DNA from: Calothrix sp. PCC 6303
GTDB lineage: Bacteria > Cyanobacteriota > Cyanobacteriia > Cyanobacteriales > Nostocaceae
Direction of reading: 5' to 3'
NCBI RefSeq assembly: GCF_000317435.1
Contig: NC_019751.1
Span: 868,001 to 932,000 of the forward strand
DNA: 64,000 nucleotides
Shown here: in pieces, positions 1 to 9,381 of the stretch
How positions within the stretch are numbered: the first letter of the stretch is position 1
Layout of the letters: each line of letters begins with the position of its first letter
The notes under the pieces: model-generated
Told to the model about the DNA's origin: nothing
The model's database searches: none
What the model saw: the letters and a program-made list of their open reading frames with translations, nothing else
Position numbers and translations under genes: made by a program

Positions 1-284
1 ATTTAATCTCCCTCAAACCCCTTGATTTTGACACAATTGGAGCCTCAATCCGCAAAACCCACCGCGTGATCATTGTGGAAGAATGTATGCGAACTGGGGG
101 TATTGGTGCTGAACTAACAGCTTCGATTAATGATCGCTTATTTGATGAGTTGGATGCGCCAGTATTACGGCTATCATCCCAAGATATTCCCACACCTTAC
201 AATGGTGCTTTAGAAAGGTTGACAATTATTCAACCTGAGCAAATTGTGGAAGCTGTGGAAAAAATGGTCGGATTGCGCGTTTAG
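1..284 (+). CDS. pdhB: pyruvate dehydrogenase E1 component, beta subunit (C-terminal part)
   Basis: Only the last ~93 codons are present; the reading frame (codons from base 3) is open to the left edge. The beta subunit of the thiamine-dependent E1 enzyme helps decarboxylate pyruvate and pass the acetyl group to E2 in the cytoplasm. The fragment reads [18 protein letters not shown], then [14 protein letters not shown] and [18 protein letters not shown], which are typical of the C-terminal transketolase domain that binds the lipoyl domain of E2. It ends at the expected [15 protein letters not shown] region with a TAG stop. Function is assigned from family knowledge; the cofactor-binding part lies outside the window. 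Confidence 0.93.
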   Translation, partial: LISLKPLDFDTIGASIRKTHRVIIVEECMRTGGIGAELTASINDRLFDELDAPVLRLSSQDIPTPYNGALERLTIIQPEQIVEAVEKMVGLRV

Positions 285-437
285 TTTCAAGAAAAATTCA
301 TCCTACGTCTGACACCAAGTGCAGCGTGGGATAATTTTTTGACTCTTGCTTCCCAAGAATACTAGTTTTCTGCCGAGAACTTCCCCAAAAGCAGTAGGAT
401 ATGCACTATAAGCTTTAGATTATAAGGAGTTATGGGA

Positions 438-1145
438 ATGAGCGCAGCTGATCCCGTGAAGGTGATGAAGCAAGAAGTTGGTAAAGCCGCTGCTGCTTTG
501 GTGAAGTCGGGTACCATTGTGGGGTTGGGGACTGGTTCAACTACTGCATATGCAATTGAATATATCGGAGAACGCCTCAAATCGGGTGAAATTAAAGATA
601 TTGTGGGTGTACCTACTTCATTTCAAGCCGAAGTTTTGGCAAAGCAATATGGTATTCCTCTGACTACCCTGGATGCGATAGATCATATTGATATTGCCAT
701 TGATGGAGCCGATGAGGTTGATCCTCAGAAAAACTTAATTAAGGGTGGTGGTGCGGCACATACCCGCGAGAAAGTGGTAGATTATTTGGCGAACCAGTTT
801 GTGGTGGTGGTTGATGCTGGTAAAATGGTGGATAAGTTAGGTTCTACTTTTGCTGTTCCTGTGGAAGTAATCCCCATGGCAATCACTCCGGTGATGAATG
901 CGATCGCTAAAATGGGTGGTAAGGCAGAATTGCGTATGGGAATCAGAAAAGCTGGTCCTGTGATTACCGATCAAGGCAATATGGTGGTAGATGTCAGGTT
1001 TGATGATATTCCAGATCCTGTAAACTTGGAAAAAACCCTCAATAATATTCCTGGTGTCCTCGAAAATGGTATCTTTGTTAACTGTGCTGATATTGTCCTG
1101 ATTGGTGAAGTGATAGATGGACAACCTTCAGTTAGACAAATTTAA
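438..1145 (+). CDS. rpiA: ribose-5-phosphate isomerase A
   Basis: Interconverts ribose 5-phosphate and ribulose 5-phosphate in the Calvin cycle and the pentose phosphate pathway. The protein shows the RpiA phosphate-binding start [16 protein letters not shown], then [24 protein letters not shown] with the catalytic Asp and Lys region, and the conserved VPVEVIP and [16 protein letters not shown] segments. At 235 aa it is full length. Two in-frame ATGs exist (432 and 438). The AGGAG at 425-429 lies only 2 bases from the first but 8 from the second, so 438 is chosen, giving [10 protein letters not shown]. It stands alone, 150 bases after pdhB, and is probably separately transcribed. Confidence 0.95.
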   Translation: MSAADPVKVMKQEVGKAAAALVKSGTIVGLGTGSTTAYAIEYIGERLKSGEIKDIVGVPTSFQAEVLAKQYGIPLTTLDAIDHIDIAIDGADEVDPQKNLIKGGGAAHTREKVVDYLANQFVVVVDAGKMVDKLGSTFAVPVEVIPMAITPVMNAIAKMGGKAELRMGIRKAGPVITDQGNMVVDVRFDDIPDPVNLEKTLNNIPGVLENGIFVNCADIVLIGEVIDGQPSVRQI

Positions 1146-1192
1146 CGAATTATAGATACTTTGAGTTAAATATTAGGCTTTTTAGTCTAATA

Positions 1193-1250
1193 CCAATTCA
1201 AATAATGCAACACATTCAACGGTGGAGACGTAGCAATGCTACGTCTCTAA
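1193..1250. repeat. dispersed repeat with a GAGACGTAGC hairpin
   Basis: A perfect hairpin lies at 1225-1247: arms GAGACGTAGC and GCTACGTCTC around an AAT loop. The left flank (ATTCAAATAATG..CAACACAT..CAAC) recurs before the related hairpin at 43843-43871, so the repeat unit is longer than the hairpin. The rest of the rpiA downstream gap (1146-1484) holds a fragment near 1380-1470 ending ACACACCCTACAAATTGG that matches the end of the palindrome at 22854-22993. I see no gene there. Confidence 0.7.
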
Positions 1251-1484
1251 AAACATGCATCTGGGACATTGTTTTTTCTTGCTTAGTCCAATTCTCAACC
1301 CTTTCCTCATCTCCCACTTAGTCTTGAAGTGAACATCAGACTAAGGGACTTGCTTTTTAATACCGCACCAATCTAGCCGTAGCTATCATCGGTGCGTGAC
1401 GCTTACAAATACTAATCATTCCGCGATTATATTGTCGTAGTGTCACACACCCTACAAATTGGTATTTTATTTTCCCCGAAGTCC

Positions 1485-1718
1485 CTAACGGCTTTTTTCA
1501 TCAATATCAATGTGCCACAGTTTTTCTAACTTTTCCACCCGATGACGATAAACTGTTTTTCGGTATTTTTTATAACCCAAAATACTGAAAAATAAAATAA
1601 TTGGAATTGAAATTATAAAATATCCAGCAATATTGTTAACACTATAAACCCCAGGCTGCTGATTTCTGGAATCTACTTGTACTGTGTGCTTAGTAGGTTG
1701 ATTTGTGTGTGGTGGCAT
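1485..1718 (-). CDS. small single-pass membrane protein, unknown function
   Basis: A 77-residue protein: a polar N-terminus, one hydrophobic segment (about residues 29-47, GYFIISIPIILFFSILGY), then a basic Lys/Arg/His-rich tail ending LEKLWHIDIDEKSR. The layout is that of a small membrane-anchored cyanobacterial protein with a cytoplasmic tail, but I do not recognise the family. An ATG at 1718 and a TTG four codons upstream are both possible; an AAGGA lies close to the TTG and rather far from the ATG, so the start is uncertain. Overlapping frames on the other strand look like chance. Confidence 0.45.
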   Translation of the reverse strand: MPPHTNQPTKHTVQVDSRNQQPGVYSVNNIAGYFIISIPIILFFSILGYKKYRKTVYRHRVEKLEKLWHIDIDEKSR

Positions 1719-2188
1719 TTTAGGTTTCAATTATCCTTTTCGTATGTACAAACCAATACTTCAGAAACAAAGACTGTTTCTCCTGATAAGTTTATGTAAA
1801 TTATTCTTAACGATTCTGAAGTTGAATCTGTGGAGACAATTTTTCTGGAGAATGAATAAAATGAATGAGCAGTTAGCTTTGAGATGTCATCCTCAGAACA
1901 CCCTGTTCTGACATCAATAAAAGTACGTAGATGATTTTCATAAGCAGTATTATTAATAATTTTACATCACTAAGTACATGCGTGAATTGTATTGTCAACA
2001 TATATCGGTAAACGATATACAGCAAGAGATTCTGTATGTGGAAACCTGATGTCAATTATTTTTTGGTCAAGCATAAATTCATGTTAACCAAATATTAACT
2101 TGACAATAATAGACACTTAGGTAGACATCAAAACATACCTCAGAAACAAATGCTAGCGTTATCTAGGATTTGAAACCATAATAAAAAT
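1719..2188. other. intergenic region, AT-rich, no gene seen
   Basis: About 470 bases separate the divergent small membrane protein and the aldo/keto reductase. The reading frames here have no recognisable protein features and low-complexity composition. Both gene starts must take their promoters from this stretch, but I see no convincing -35/-10 pair or operator. Confidence 0.4.
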
Positions 2189-3373
2189 ATGATGCTTTAT
2201 CGAAGATTTGGACGCACCGAATTACAAATGCCTCTGTTTTCTTGTGGGGGGATGCGATATCAGTTCAAATGGCAAGATATTCCCCAGTCGGAGATTCCCG
2301 ACGACAATCAAGAAAACTTGGAAGCGACAATCAGAAAGTCTGTGGAATTGGGGATAAACCACATTGAAACTGCACGAGGTTATGGAAGTTCGGAGATGCA
2401 GTTAGGGAGAATTTTACCGACTTTTCCTCGGCAGGATTTGATTATTCAAACCAAAGCGACTCCCAAGGCAAATTCAGAGGAATTTCAAGCAGAGTTTGAA
2501 AAATCACTCCAATACCTAAATTTAGACTATGTTGATTTGCTGTCAATTCACGGAATCAACAATGGGGAAACCCTAAACCATACCATGCGTGCTGGTGGTT
2601 GCTTGGATGTGGCGCGAAAACTCCAAGCACAGGGTAAAGTCAGATTTATCGGTTTCTCTACCCATGGTGCTTGTGAGACGATTATTCAAGCCATTGAAAC
2701 TGATTGCTTCGATTATCTAAATTTACACTGGTATTATATTAATCAAAATAACTGGCGGGCAATTGAAGCTGCAAAGCGCCATGATATCGGAGTTTTTATT
2801 ATTAGCCCTTCAGATAAAGGTGGTAAATTATACAGTCCGCCGGATAAATTGGTGGAATTGTGTAAACCATTGAGTCCGATGGTATTCAACGATTTATTTT
2901 GTTTGAGTCATCCTCAGGTGCATACATTAAGCTTGGGTGCAGCAAAACCCAGTGATTTTGATGAACATCTCAAAACCTTGGAATTGTTAGAGCAAGCAGA
3001 CGAAATATTACCACCAATTTTGGCACGTTTGGAAGAAGAAGCGATCGCATCTCTGGGGGAAGAGTGGGTAAAAACTTGGCACCTCAATTTACCAACTCCG
3101 GAAGAAACCCCTGGAAACATTAATATCCCGGTAATTCTGTGGTTGCGAAATCTTGCCCTTGCCTATGACATGATTGATTATGCCAAAATGCGCTACAACT
3201 TACTGGGAAGCGGTGGACATTGGTTTCCCGGTTCTCAAGCAGATAAAATTAATCAGTTGGATTTACGTGAATGTCTTTCTCACAATCCTTATGGGGAGAA
3301 AATACTCCAAATCCTCGCTGAAGCACATCAACTGCTAGGTGGTGAACAAGTTCAGCGTTTGGGAAGCGATTAA
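2189..3373 (+). CDS. aldo/keto reductase
   Basis: A 394-residue NAD(P)H-dependent oxidoreductase of the aldo/keto reductase superfamily. The start RRFGRTELQMPLFSCGGMR is typical. The expected tetrad is visible: Tyr in ETARGYGSSE (about residue 66), Lys in IIQTKATP (about 92) and His in DLLSIHGIN (about 119), with the Asp expected just before the Tyr replaced in the segment INHIETARGYG. It has a C-terminal extension of ~100 residues beyond the barrel, as in the larger cyanobacterial members. The substrate cannot be told from sequence. Starts at ATG 2189 or 2192. The stop codon lies in a dispersed repeat (see 3371-3392). Confidence 0.85.
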   Translation: MMLYRRFGRTELQMPLFSCGGMRYQFKWQDIPQSEIPDDNQENLEATIRKSVELGINHIETARGYGSSEMQLGRILPTFPRQDLIIQTKATPKANSEEFQAEFEKSLQYLNLDYVDLLSIHGINNGETLNHTMRAGGCLDVARKLQAQGKVRFIGFSTHGACETIIQAIETDCFDYLNLHWYYINQNNWRAIEAAKRHDIGVFIISPSDKGGKLYSPPDKLVELCKPLSPMVFNDLFCLSHPQVHTLSLGAAKPSDFDEHLKTLELLEQADEILPPILARLEEEAIASLGEEWVKTWHLNLPTPEETPGNINIPVILWLRNLALAYDMIDYAKMRYNLLGSGGHWFPGSQADKINQLDLRECLSHNPYGEKILQILAEAHQLLGGEQVQRLGSD

Positions 3374-3392
3374 AAAACAAGTAATGAGTAAT
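3371..3392 (+). repeat. AAGTAATGAG-type repeat beginning at the stop codon
   Basis: TTAAAAAACAAGTAATGAG starts exactly at the TAA of the aldo/keto reductase. Near-identical sequence begins at the stop codons at 9065 and 33205, where further AGTAATG-like heptamers follow. The repeat therefore provides or abuts the stop codon of three unrelated genes. Confidence 0.6.
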
Positions 3393-3409
3393 ACCAATTT
3401 AATATAAAG

Positions 3410-3507
3410 AACCCCACCCCCTGCCCCCTACCCCGCTTGCGGGGAGGGGGTAATAAGGGGTCAAATCATGTTCCCTCCTCGCAAGCGGGGAGGGTTAGGG
3501 TGGGGTT
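3410..3507. repeat. long C/G-rich imperfect inverted repeat
   Basis: The left half (ACCCCACCCC..CCCCGCTTGC) pairs with the right half (GCAAGCGGGGAGGG..GGGTGGGGTT), and an inner CCCCGCTTGCGGGG palindrome is also present. It lies in the 241-base gap between the aldo/keto reductase and the GTPase gene. It could act as a transcription barrier, but has no clean U-tract and resembles the dispersed palindromes common in cyanobacterial genomes. Confidence 0.65.
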
Positions 3508-3614
3508 AAATTCTATGTAGCTAGCCCTAGCCCTTTCAGGGCGGCTTCGCCAACTGGCAAGCTTCGCTAACACAAAGAATTGGTATAAGTAAATAGATAT
3601 TTTAAAGTAAGTAT

Positions 3615-5510
3615 ATGATTCGCTTAAAACCGTGGCAATGGTTAGTATTAGCATTACCAGTTGCAACTATCGTTACTTTCTTGATGGTGGCAGCAGGAAT
3701 GCAAATCCACACATGGGGTGTTAACTGGATTTGGGCTATATTTACAGTTATATTTGTAGGTTGGCGTTGGCTTTTAGTCAAGTGGACTAAACCTGCGCTG
3801 TTACAAGTAGAAAGTGTTGTTGCAGAAGTAAATCGGGAATTAGAGGCAGATTTTGCCACTTCACCCAGTGGAAGTAATACCAAACAAGCAGAAACTATCC
3901 TCCAAGATATCTTGGTTGCCGCCCAAAATGATCTGCCAATTTGGGAAGACTGGTTAACCTTTTGGCAACGTTGCCAACAACTTGTGACGAATATTTCCCA
4001 GATTTATCATCCAGAAGTTAAATATCCGTTGTTAAATATCCATATTCCCCAAGCTTATGGATTGATTCGCAGTACGGTTGATGATACAGATTTGTGGATG
4101 CAGAAGTTATCCCCAGTTTTGAATCAGGTGACAATTGGGCAAGCTTACCAAGGATATGAAGTTTACCGAAAATTAGAACCTTCAGCACAGAAACTTTTAA
4201 AAGTTTGGAATCTCGCACAGTGGTTACTCAATCCCGCAGCTGCGATCGCACAACGCAGCACTAAGCCCTATAGTAATAAAGCTGAGAAACAACTCCTCAT
4301 AAATCTTAGCCAGTTATTACGGGAAGCAGCATTACGGAATCTTTGCCGCAACGCGGTTACTCTCTATAGTGGTGAAATATTAACCAATTTTGAACCGACA
4401 GTAACGACATCACCAAAATTACAAGTTAAAACCCAAACTCTCCGGGATATTTTGGTACAAGCTGAACCTGTGGAGGTGGTGGAGCAGAAACCTGTTAATA
4501 TCCTGTTGGTAGGGCGAACTGGTGCTGGGAAAAGCAGTTTGATTAATACGCTTTTCAATATTGATAAAGCCGAAGTTGATGTATTGCCCAGTACAACTAC
4601 AATTACGAGTTATCACTGGGAAACTACGACTGGTGAAACTTTAGATCTTTGGGATAGCCCAGGATATGAACAGGTAAAGCGTTCTGAGTTACGGGACTTA
4701 GTTTTAGATAATGTCTGTAAAACTGACTTAGTAATATTAGTAACACCCGCTTTAGATCCAGCTTTGCAAATGGATGTGGATTTTTTAGCGGATATCAAAG
4801 CCGAAATTTCCAATCTACCAATAGTTGGAGTGGTGACACAAGTCGATAAACTACGTCCAATTCGAGAATGGGATGCAAATTATGATTGGGAAGAAGGAAA
4901 TAAACCCAAAGAAATTGCGATTCGAGAAGCAACTGAATACCGTCGTCAGTTATTGAGTAAGTATTGTGATTTGGTTTTACCAGTTGTTACAGGTGATATC
5001 AAAGCTGGGAGAAAACCTTGGGGAGTAGATGTATTATCTCTGGGAATTGTAAACGCGATCGCACCCGCAAAGCAACTCCGATTATCTCGTTTCTTAGAGA
5101 ATTTAGAAGCGAGAACCGTCGCAGCTGCCAAAGTCATCGATAAATATACATTTCAAATGGCAACAACCCAAGGTGTTGCTGCATTCCTCAAAAGTCCAAT
5201 TTTGCAATTTATTTCCACCATTTCCACAGGTTCACCAACTTTAGCCTATCTTCTTAGCGAAAAAATTCCCGTAGAACAGTTACCTGTGGTGATTGGTAAA
5301 CTGCAAATGGCTTATGAACTATTCAATTTGTTGAATGATGGTTCCCAAAGTTTCGATTTATTATCATTGTGGACGCTATTACTTGACTCATCCAGTGAAT
5401 CCGATACCAATTCTTGGGCATTTGGTCATGCTTTGGTAGAATATTGGACTAATGGCTTGACAAATGAGCAACTTCATGAACGGTTTAATTACTATTTACA
5501 GCAAGCATAG
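3615..5510 (+). CDS. membrane-anchored GTPase of the dynamin-like / Era-like class
   Basis: A 631-residue protein with two closely spaced N-terminal hydrophobic segments (about residues 9-30 and 36-55), a long helical linker, and a G domain in the middle: G1 GRTGAGKSSLINTLF near residue 297, G3 DSPGYEQ near 345 and G4 TQVDK near 407. The final ~170 residues are helical with a hydrophobic stretch. This is the layout of the cyanobacterial GTPases distantly related to YeeP and dynamin-like proteins, probably acting at a membrane surface. The role is unknown. It stands alone between a repeat-filled gap and a convergent peroxiredoxin-like gene. Confidence 0.8.
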   Translation: MIRLKPWQWLVLALPVATIVTFLMVAAGMQIHTWGVNWIWAIFTVIFVGWRWLLVKWTKPALLQVESVVAEVNRELEADFATSPSGSNTKQAETILQDILVAAQNDLPIWEDWLTFWQRCQQLVTNISQIYHPEVKYPLLNIHIPQAYGLIRSTVDDTDLWMQKLSPVLNQVTIGQAYQGYEVYRKLEPSAQKLLKVWNLAQWLLNPAAAIAQRSTKPYSNKAEKQLLINLSQLLREAALRNLCRNAVTLYSGEILTNFEPTVTTSPKLQVKTQTLRDILVQAEPVEVVEQKPVNILLVGRTGAGKSSLINTLFNIDKAEVDVLPSTTTITSYHWETTTGETLDLWDSPGYEQVKRSELRDLVLDNVCKTDLVILVTPALDPALQMDVDFLADIKAEISNLPIVGVVTQVDKLRPIREWDANYDWEEGNKPKEIAIREATEYRRQLLSKYCDLVLPVVTGDIKAGRKPWGVDVLSLGIVNAIAPAKQLRLSRFLENLEARTVAAAKVIDKYTFQMATTQGVAAFLKSPILQFISTISTGSPTLAYLLSEKIPVEQLPVVIGKLQMAYELFNLLNDGSQSFDLLSLWTLLLDSSSESDTNSWAFGHALVEYWTNGLTNEQLHERFNYYLQQA

Positions 5511-5545
5511 ATTTAAGGGAAAAAACTTGGGTGAGACGTGATATG

Positions 5546-6343
5546 TTAAATCTCATCTAAAAAAGATAAAGGATTGCTCATATTTTTGGCAAAACCAAGA
5601 ATACCACCATCGCAATGTTCGTAAACTAATTTACCTTGAGAATCAAATAAAAAAGTCCCTCCCCGTTGTGTCAAATAGGATGAATCTGGTACATACGTGT
5701 TCCAGTTACTCAAAACTTCAGTCATATTTCGTAAACGTAGGGTTGCTAGTTCAAAAGGACGTTGAAAACCTTCTCCTCCAGCAGCTTTGAAAAATGAACC
5801 TTTCATCGGTGGTAGGGGAGTACCACCGATAACTTCATCATTATTAATTAACTGAGGAGCATTTTTATCACCTTTATAGCCCCGAAAAACTTCCTTCAAT
5901 GTTCCAGGACTACCAATTCCAGCACACATTAGCATTAAATTCAGCCAAGCTTTTTGTGATGTTGATAAAATTGGGAATTGTATAGCTAAACCGCGATAAA
6001 GTCCCAAAAGAGCGTGAATTTCGGCTTTAGTATCAACAAACAGCCATTCAGCCGGAAACCCCGTATATTCACAAAACTTGACTCCCGAATCGCGGTTTCC
6101 AATGCCGATAGCGCGAATTGTAATTCCTTTTGAAGAGAGCTTTTCTTTTTCTCTTTGCAACCACCAAGCATATTCTAAATTATCAAAATCCCCCAGTTGC
6201 GACCAAATAAGTACAAGTAACTGTGAAGTATTCGAGCAACCATCTAAAATAGGTTTAATCTCTCCATCGCTAACTCGCAAGCGTTGAGTTTGACTCAAAA
6301 TCGAGTAAATATTTGGAGATGGGGAGCGTGTTTGGGTATTCAT
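5546..6343 (-). CDS. peroxiredoxin-like protein of the AhpC/TSA_2 (PRXL2) family
   Basis: A 265-residue thioredoxin-fold protein of the PRXL2/FAM213 kind known from cyanobacteria and plastids. Visible features are the strand QLLVLIWSQLGDFDNLEYAW, the GITIRAIGIGNRDSGVKFCEYTGFP segment, and the C-terminal RGGTFLFDSQGKLVYEHCDGGILGFA that closes the fold. The usual CxxC redox pair is not seen where it would be expected; isolated cysteines occur in DGCSN and KFCEY, so redox chemistry may differ or be absent. It converges on the GTPase gene with only 35 bases between the two stops. Confidence 0.75.
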   Translation of the reverse strand: MNTQTRSPSPNIYSILSQTQRLRVSDGEIKPILDGCSNTSQLLVLIWSQLGDFDNLEYAWWLQREKEKLSSKGITIRAIGIGNRDSGVKFCEYTGFPAEWLFVDTKAEIHALLGLYRGLAIQFPILSTSQKAWLNLMLMCAGIGSPGTLKEVFRGYKGDKNAPQLINNDEVIGGTPLPPMKGSFFKAAGGEGFQRPFELATLRLRNMTEVLSNWNTYVPDSSYLTQRGGTFLFDSQGKLVYEHCDGGILGFAKNMSNPLSFLDEI

Positions 6344-6621
6344 TGAGGTAGAATAGCAGTCTTCAGATCTGATTTTAGAGCCATAAATATTTTATCAGTC
6401 TATTTATTTCCTAATGGATTTTAGTTGTAAAACTGTAAAAGCGAAGCTTGCGCGACGTAAATCGTTCGCGTGTTGGATAAAAGTGGAGATTTTAAGTAGT
6501 AGCACAAAAATATTTACACTCATTCTGAGTAAAGCGAGGCAGTTCAAAACCTTGCGATTGCTTCATTTTGCTTCGCTACATTCGCAATGACATTGTGTAA
6601 TTAATTCTGCTTGCTTACTTA

Positions 6622-6951
6622 TTACCATCCCTCTTCAGCTTGTTGGAAGACATAAGCAGCAACCTCCAAAATCTCCTGTTCCTTCAATTTACTCTTAAAA
6701 GCAGGCATTGCACCCTTACCATTTTGTACCTGATGGATGATAGAGGCGATCGCATCCGTGTTGTAACCCTCTAAATACTGTGATAATGCTGATTTTTGCA
6801 GAGTTTTCTCACCAATCAAGATATTACCACCACCTAGATGACAAGAAGCACAATTATTATTGAAGATTTTGGCACCATTTGACACTTCCGCAGCTAAAGC
6901 ATTGTAGGGCAATAGTAAAAATAATAGCGCGATCGCTGATAGTCTGATCAT
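6622..6951 (-). CDS. petJ: cytochrome c6 precursor
   Basis: Soluble electron carrier of the thylakoid lumen, moving electrons from cytochrome b6f to photosystem I or to the terminal oxidase. The protein has a signal peptide (MIRLSAIALLFLLLPYNALA), the haem motif CASCH and the axial Met in GAMPAF, and ends in the usual QQAEEGW. ATG 6951 is chosen because it starts directly at the signal peptide; an in-frame TTG 10 codons upstream would add polar residues before it. Mature length of ~88 residues is normal. The upstream region holds one copy of a dispersed repeat (7051-7092). Confidence 0.93.
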   Translation of the reverse strand: MIRLSAIALLFLLLPYNALAAEVSNGAKIFNNNCASCHLGGGNILIGEKTLQKSALSQYLEGYNTDAIASIIHQVQNGKGAMPAFKSKLKEQEILEVAAYVFQQAEEGW

Positions 6952-7050
6952 AATCACTTTCAAAGAATCTTGTCCTCTCAACTAGACTTTCAGCAAGTTA
7001 TGCACCACTTCATCTATTCTATGGTTATTACCAAAGTTAGGTAGCGAAAA

Positions 7051-7092
7051 CATTTGGGAGTTTCGCCTTCCAAATAGTTTTCAAGAAGTAGT
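7051..7092 (-). repeat. dispersed CTTCTTGAAAACTATTT repeat, copy 1
   Basis: Read on the minus strand this gives ACTTCTTGAAAACTATTT followed by GGAAGGCGAAACTCCC. The same core recurs on the plus strand at 31431-31475 and 51317-51363, each time followed by a GGAG/GGGG-rich half-palindrome. It lies upstream of petJ, about 100 bases from the start codon. Confidence 0.55.
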
Positions 7093-7250
7093 AATATATC
7101 TGAACAACAAAAATTATTGTCTAAAGTAATACCACTTTTTCAAAACTACAAAGTATGTGTATTAGGGGATAGAGAATTTTGGTTCATCACTGACTAGGGC
7201 TTAAGTTGCTTCCTGTTATCGTAACCACAGAGTAAGTCAAAAAGTGAACC

Positions 7251-8024
7251 ATGCGAGTACACCCACGGGAAATTTATCATCTACTACTGGAGTCAAGTCA
7301 GACAGATGCAGTTGTTAAAGAGATTATTATTGGCTTAACTTGGACATATTGCCAAGCAGACGGAATAGGATTGTGTATGAGTCCTGGTCAAGCAACTCGA
7401 ATTTTACCTTGGTCGGGAACCTTAGTAAATCAAAAGATAATAAACCTCGCACCTTGGTTGAAATCCTGGGATAGTTATCAGGCTACTGTGGGGATGGCAG
7501 CAATTAACGCTGTGATCAACCAATCTTCACCACTTTTAGCAAAAGCACAACCTATTTTTCCTAATGGTTCGGCAAATCTTGCAGTTTTTGAGCATTTTCT
7601 GCCATTAATCCGGGGTAAAAAAGTTGTGGTAATTGGACGCTATCCTGGACTCTCGGAATATGAAAAAGAGATGGATTTAACGGTATTAGAACGTCAACCA
7701 GGAATCCAAGATTTACCTGATACAGCTTGTGAATATGTTTTGCCGGAAGCTGAATGGGTATTTTTGACAGCAACCTCTATTGTGAATAAAACATTTCCGC
7801 GTTTGGTGGAATTGTCGCAAAATGCCAAGTTAGTTTTGATGGGGGCAACTGTTCCTTGGTTAGCAGAGTTAGCGGATATGGGAATTGATTACTTAGCAGG
7901 TGTAGCGGTGAGTAATCCAGAAAAGTTACGACAGACAGTTGCGGAGGGGGGAGGAGTGAGGATTTATGAGACGGGGGTGCAATATCACGTTTTGGATTTA
8001 TTAAGTACTTGTATAAAAAAATAG
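7251..8024 (+). CDS. DUF364-type protein (putative heavy-metal chelation domain)
   Basis: A 257-residue protein with the layout of the DUF4213/DUF364 family: an N-terminal domain with EIIIGLTWTYCQADGIGLCMSP and a C-terminal Rossmann-like half with KKVVVIGRYPGL, VLERQP, WVFLTATSIVNKTFPRLVELS and LVLMGATVPWLAELADMGID. Family members have been linked to metal or metallocofactor handling from structural similarity, but no reaction is established. Conserved Cys residues lie near 34 and 42. Single gene; ATG 7251 has no strong ribosome-binding site. Confidence 0.75.
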   Translation: MRVHPREIYHLLLESSQTDAVVKEIIIGLTWTYCQADGIGLCMSPGQATRILPWSGTLVNQKIINLAPWLKSWDSYQATVGMAAINAVINQSSPLLAKAQPIFPNGSANLAVFEHFLPLIRGKKVVVIGRYPGLSEYEKEMDLTVLERQPGIQDLPDTACEYVLPEAEWVFLTATSIVNKTFPRLVELSQNAKLVLMGATVPWLAELADMGIDYLAGVAVSNPEKLRQTVAEGGGVRIYETGVQYHVLDLLSTCIKK

Positions 8025-8146
8025 CGCGAGGCTAAACTGCTACGTTACTGGAGTTTCTCTGGTGGTAACAGGTAGTGGTTTTATATTCCGTCGCGCTAAA
8101 ATATCTAAAATATGTAACCAATAACAGTAGCGATCGCTAAGTGTAT

Positions 8147-8320
8147 TTAGGTTTCAGGGAAAGTACGCTTATATTCGTCCAGTAGTTCATCCATTTCTTC
8201 TAAAGCTTGATTGACATCAATCCTTAAAATCCCTAAATTTGGCTGTTCTAACAGCTGTAATAGATAATTGCGTTTGCTTTGAATTGTAATGACGCGTTCT
8301 TTAATGGTTTGTATATCCAT
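8147..8320 (-). CDS. small conserved-looking helical protein
   Basis: A 57-residue protein, MDIQTIKERVITIQSKRNYL and so on to LDEYKRTFPET, almost entirely amphipathic helix. ATG 8320 is chosen because GGGGAAATA puts a Shine-Dalgarno match ~6 bases upstream; an upstream in-frame TTG lacks one. No catalytic motif is seen and the function is unknown. It lies between the DUF364 and DUF2854 genes on the opposite strand. Confidence 0.6.
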   Translation of the reverse strand: MDIQTIKERVITIQSKRNYLLQLLEQPNLGILRIDVNQALEEMDELLDEYKRTFPET

Positions 8321-8437
8321 TATTTCCCCAGTCTTCAACTAACTTCCAGCTTTAGGTTAACTTAAAATACCAAGATTTTTATCATTTTAGGGGATCTATT
8401 TTGAGTTTAGCCTTTCCTAAACAACAAGCGATCGCGG

Positions 8438-9067
8438 ATGATAAGAACACTGTACTTTTTCGTAATTAATCTTTATATCGCCATGTTTGGGAGAATCCCT
8501 CTATCCGGCATCTGTCTCACCATTGGTAGTATCCTAACTACCATGGGCTTCATTGCCTACGCATACGACAATGCCACACTGAATCTAGTTGGCTTTTTTT
8601 ATGGTGTTCCCATACTCCTGGGAGGACTCGCACTCAAAGCCAGCGAACTAGAACCAGTTCCTTATACTGAAGACATTACAGATGATATTTTAGAACTCCG
8701 CAAGCAACAAGCAACGGTGACTCAAAATAAAATCCGTAAAGATATAACCCGTTTCTGCTATGGACAAGAAGCACATTTTGACCAAGCACTCAAGTTCTTA
8801 AGATTAGCACCTACTGATGATGAGTTTCCCATTGTCACCGGCTTACGGGAAACTGAAACCAATGGTGCGTATACTTTGACTTTGAAATTTGACTCACCCT
8901 ACGTACCAATTGAAGTCTGGCAAGAAAGACATGAACAAATGACTAGATATTTTGGTCCTGGTGTTGATGTCAAAATTACACCAACAGGTGAAGATCAACT
9001 GGAGTTGACTTTAATCACCAATCAGTTAGCAGGTGAGGGCAATCAGTTAACAGTAGTCAGTAGTTAA
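8438..9067 (+). CDS. DUF2854 membrane protein
   Basis: A cyanobacterial and plastid family of unknown function. Two N-terminal membrane segments (about residues 20-43 and 48-66) contain NATLNLVGFFYGVPILLGG, the family's hallmark, followed by a soluble domain with LTLKFDSPYVPIEVW and RYFGPGVDVKI. ATG 8438 gives 209 residues, but the family usually begins close to MFGRIPLSG (Met16, base 8483), so the first 15 residues may not be made; neither start has a clear ribosome-binding site. The stop codon opens a heptamer repeat. Confidence 0.8.
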   Translation: MIRTLYFFVINLYIAMFGRIPLSGICLTIGSILTTMGFIAYAYDNATLNLVGFFYGVPILLGGLALKASELEPVPYTEDITDDILELRKQQATVTQNKIRKDITRFCYGQEAHFDQALKFLRLAPTDDEFPIVTGLRETETNGAYTLTLKFDSPYVPIEVWQERHEQMTRYFGPGVDVKITPTGEDQLELTLITNQLAGEGNQLTVVSS

Positions 9068-9101
9068 AAAACAAGCAATGAGTAATGAGCAATGAGTATG
9101 T
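9065..9101 (+). repeat. AAGCAATGAG / AGTAATGAG heptamer repeat at the stop codon
   Basis: The TAA of the DUF2854 gene is the start of TTAAAAAACAAGCAATGAG, followed by AGTAATG and AGCAATG units. Same family as 3371-3392 and 33205-33246. Confidence 0.6.
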
Positions 9102-9137
9102 TTTGTAACGGGGATTTAAACCCTACACAAAACAGCG

Positions 9138-9173
9138 CAAACTTAACGGGGGCTTTGCCTCCGTTAAAGTTTG
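9138..9173. repeat. hairpin CAAACTTAACGG / CCGTTAAAGTTTG
   Basis: A strong stem with one bulged base and a GGGCTTTGCCT loop, ~70 bases after the DUF2854 stop. The surrounding gap (9068-9381) also holds GGGGATTTAAACCC and GGGGAATTAGACCCCC palindromes and CCCTGTT and AACTGTT repeats, but no gene. It may act as a bidirectional terminator between the convergent DUF2854 gene and the secreted-protein gene, though there is no U-tract. Confidence 0.5.
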
Positions 9174-9381
9174 TAAGAACGCTGCTTGCTAGTTTCAGGG
9201 GAATTAGACCCCCAATGTTCTTAATAGTTGAATTAACAGTTAACAGTTAGGTTCAAATCCTGCCATACATGTATTGGTTCGTCAGTGACGTAATATCCGA
9301 TACCAGGATACACAGGTCAAACCAGAAAAGAACGTAGAGAGAAAATATGTCTCATAACTATTCCCTGTTCCCTGATAACTG

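Noticed and set aside
1705-2055. Open frames of 60-68 aa in the rpiA-aldo/keto reductase gap
   Set aside because: They overlap each other on opposite strands, are AT-rich and lack any recognisable feature.
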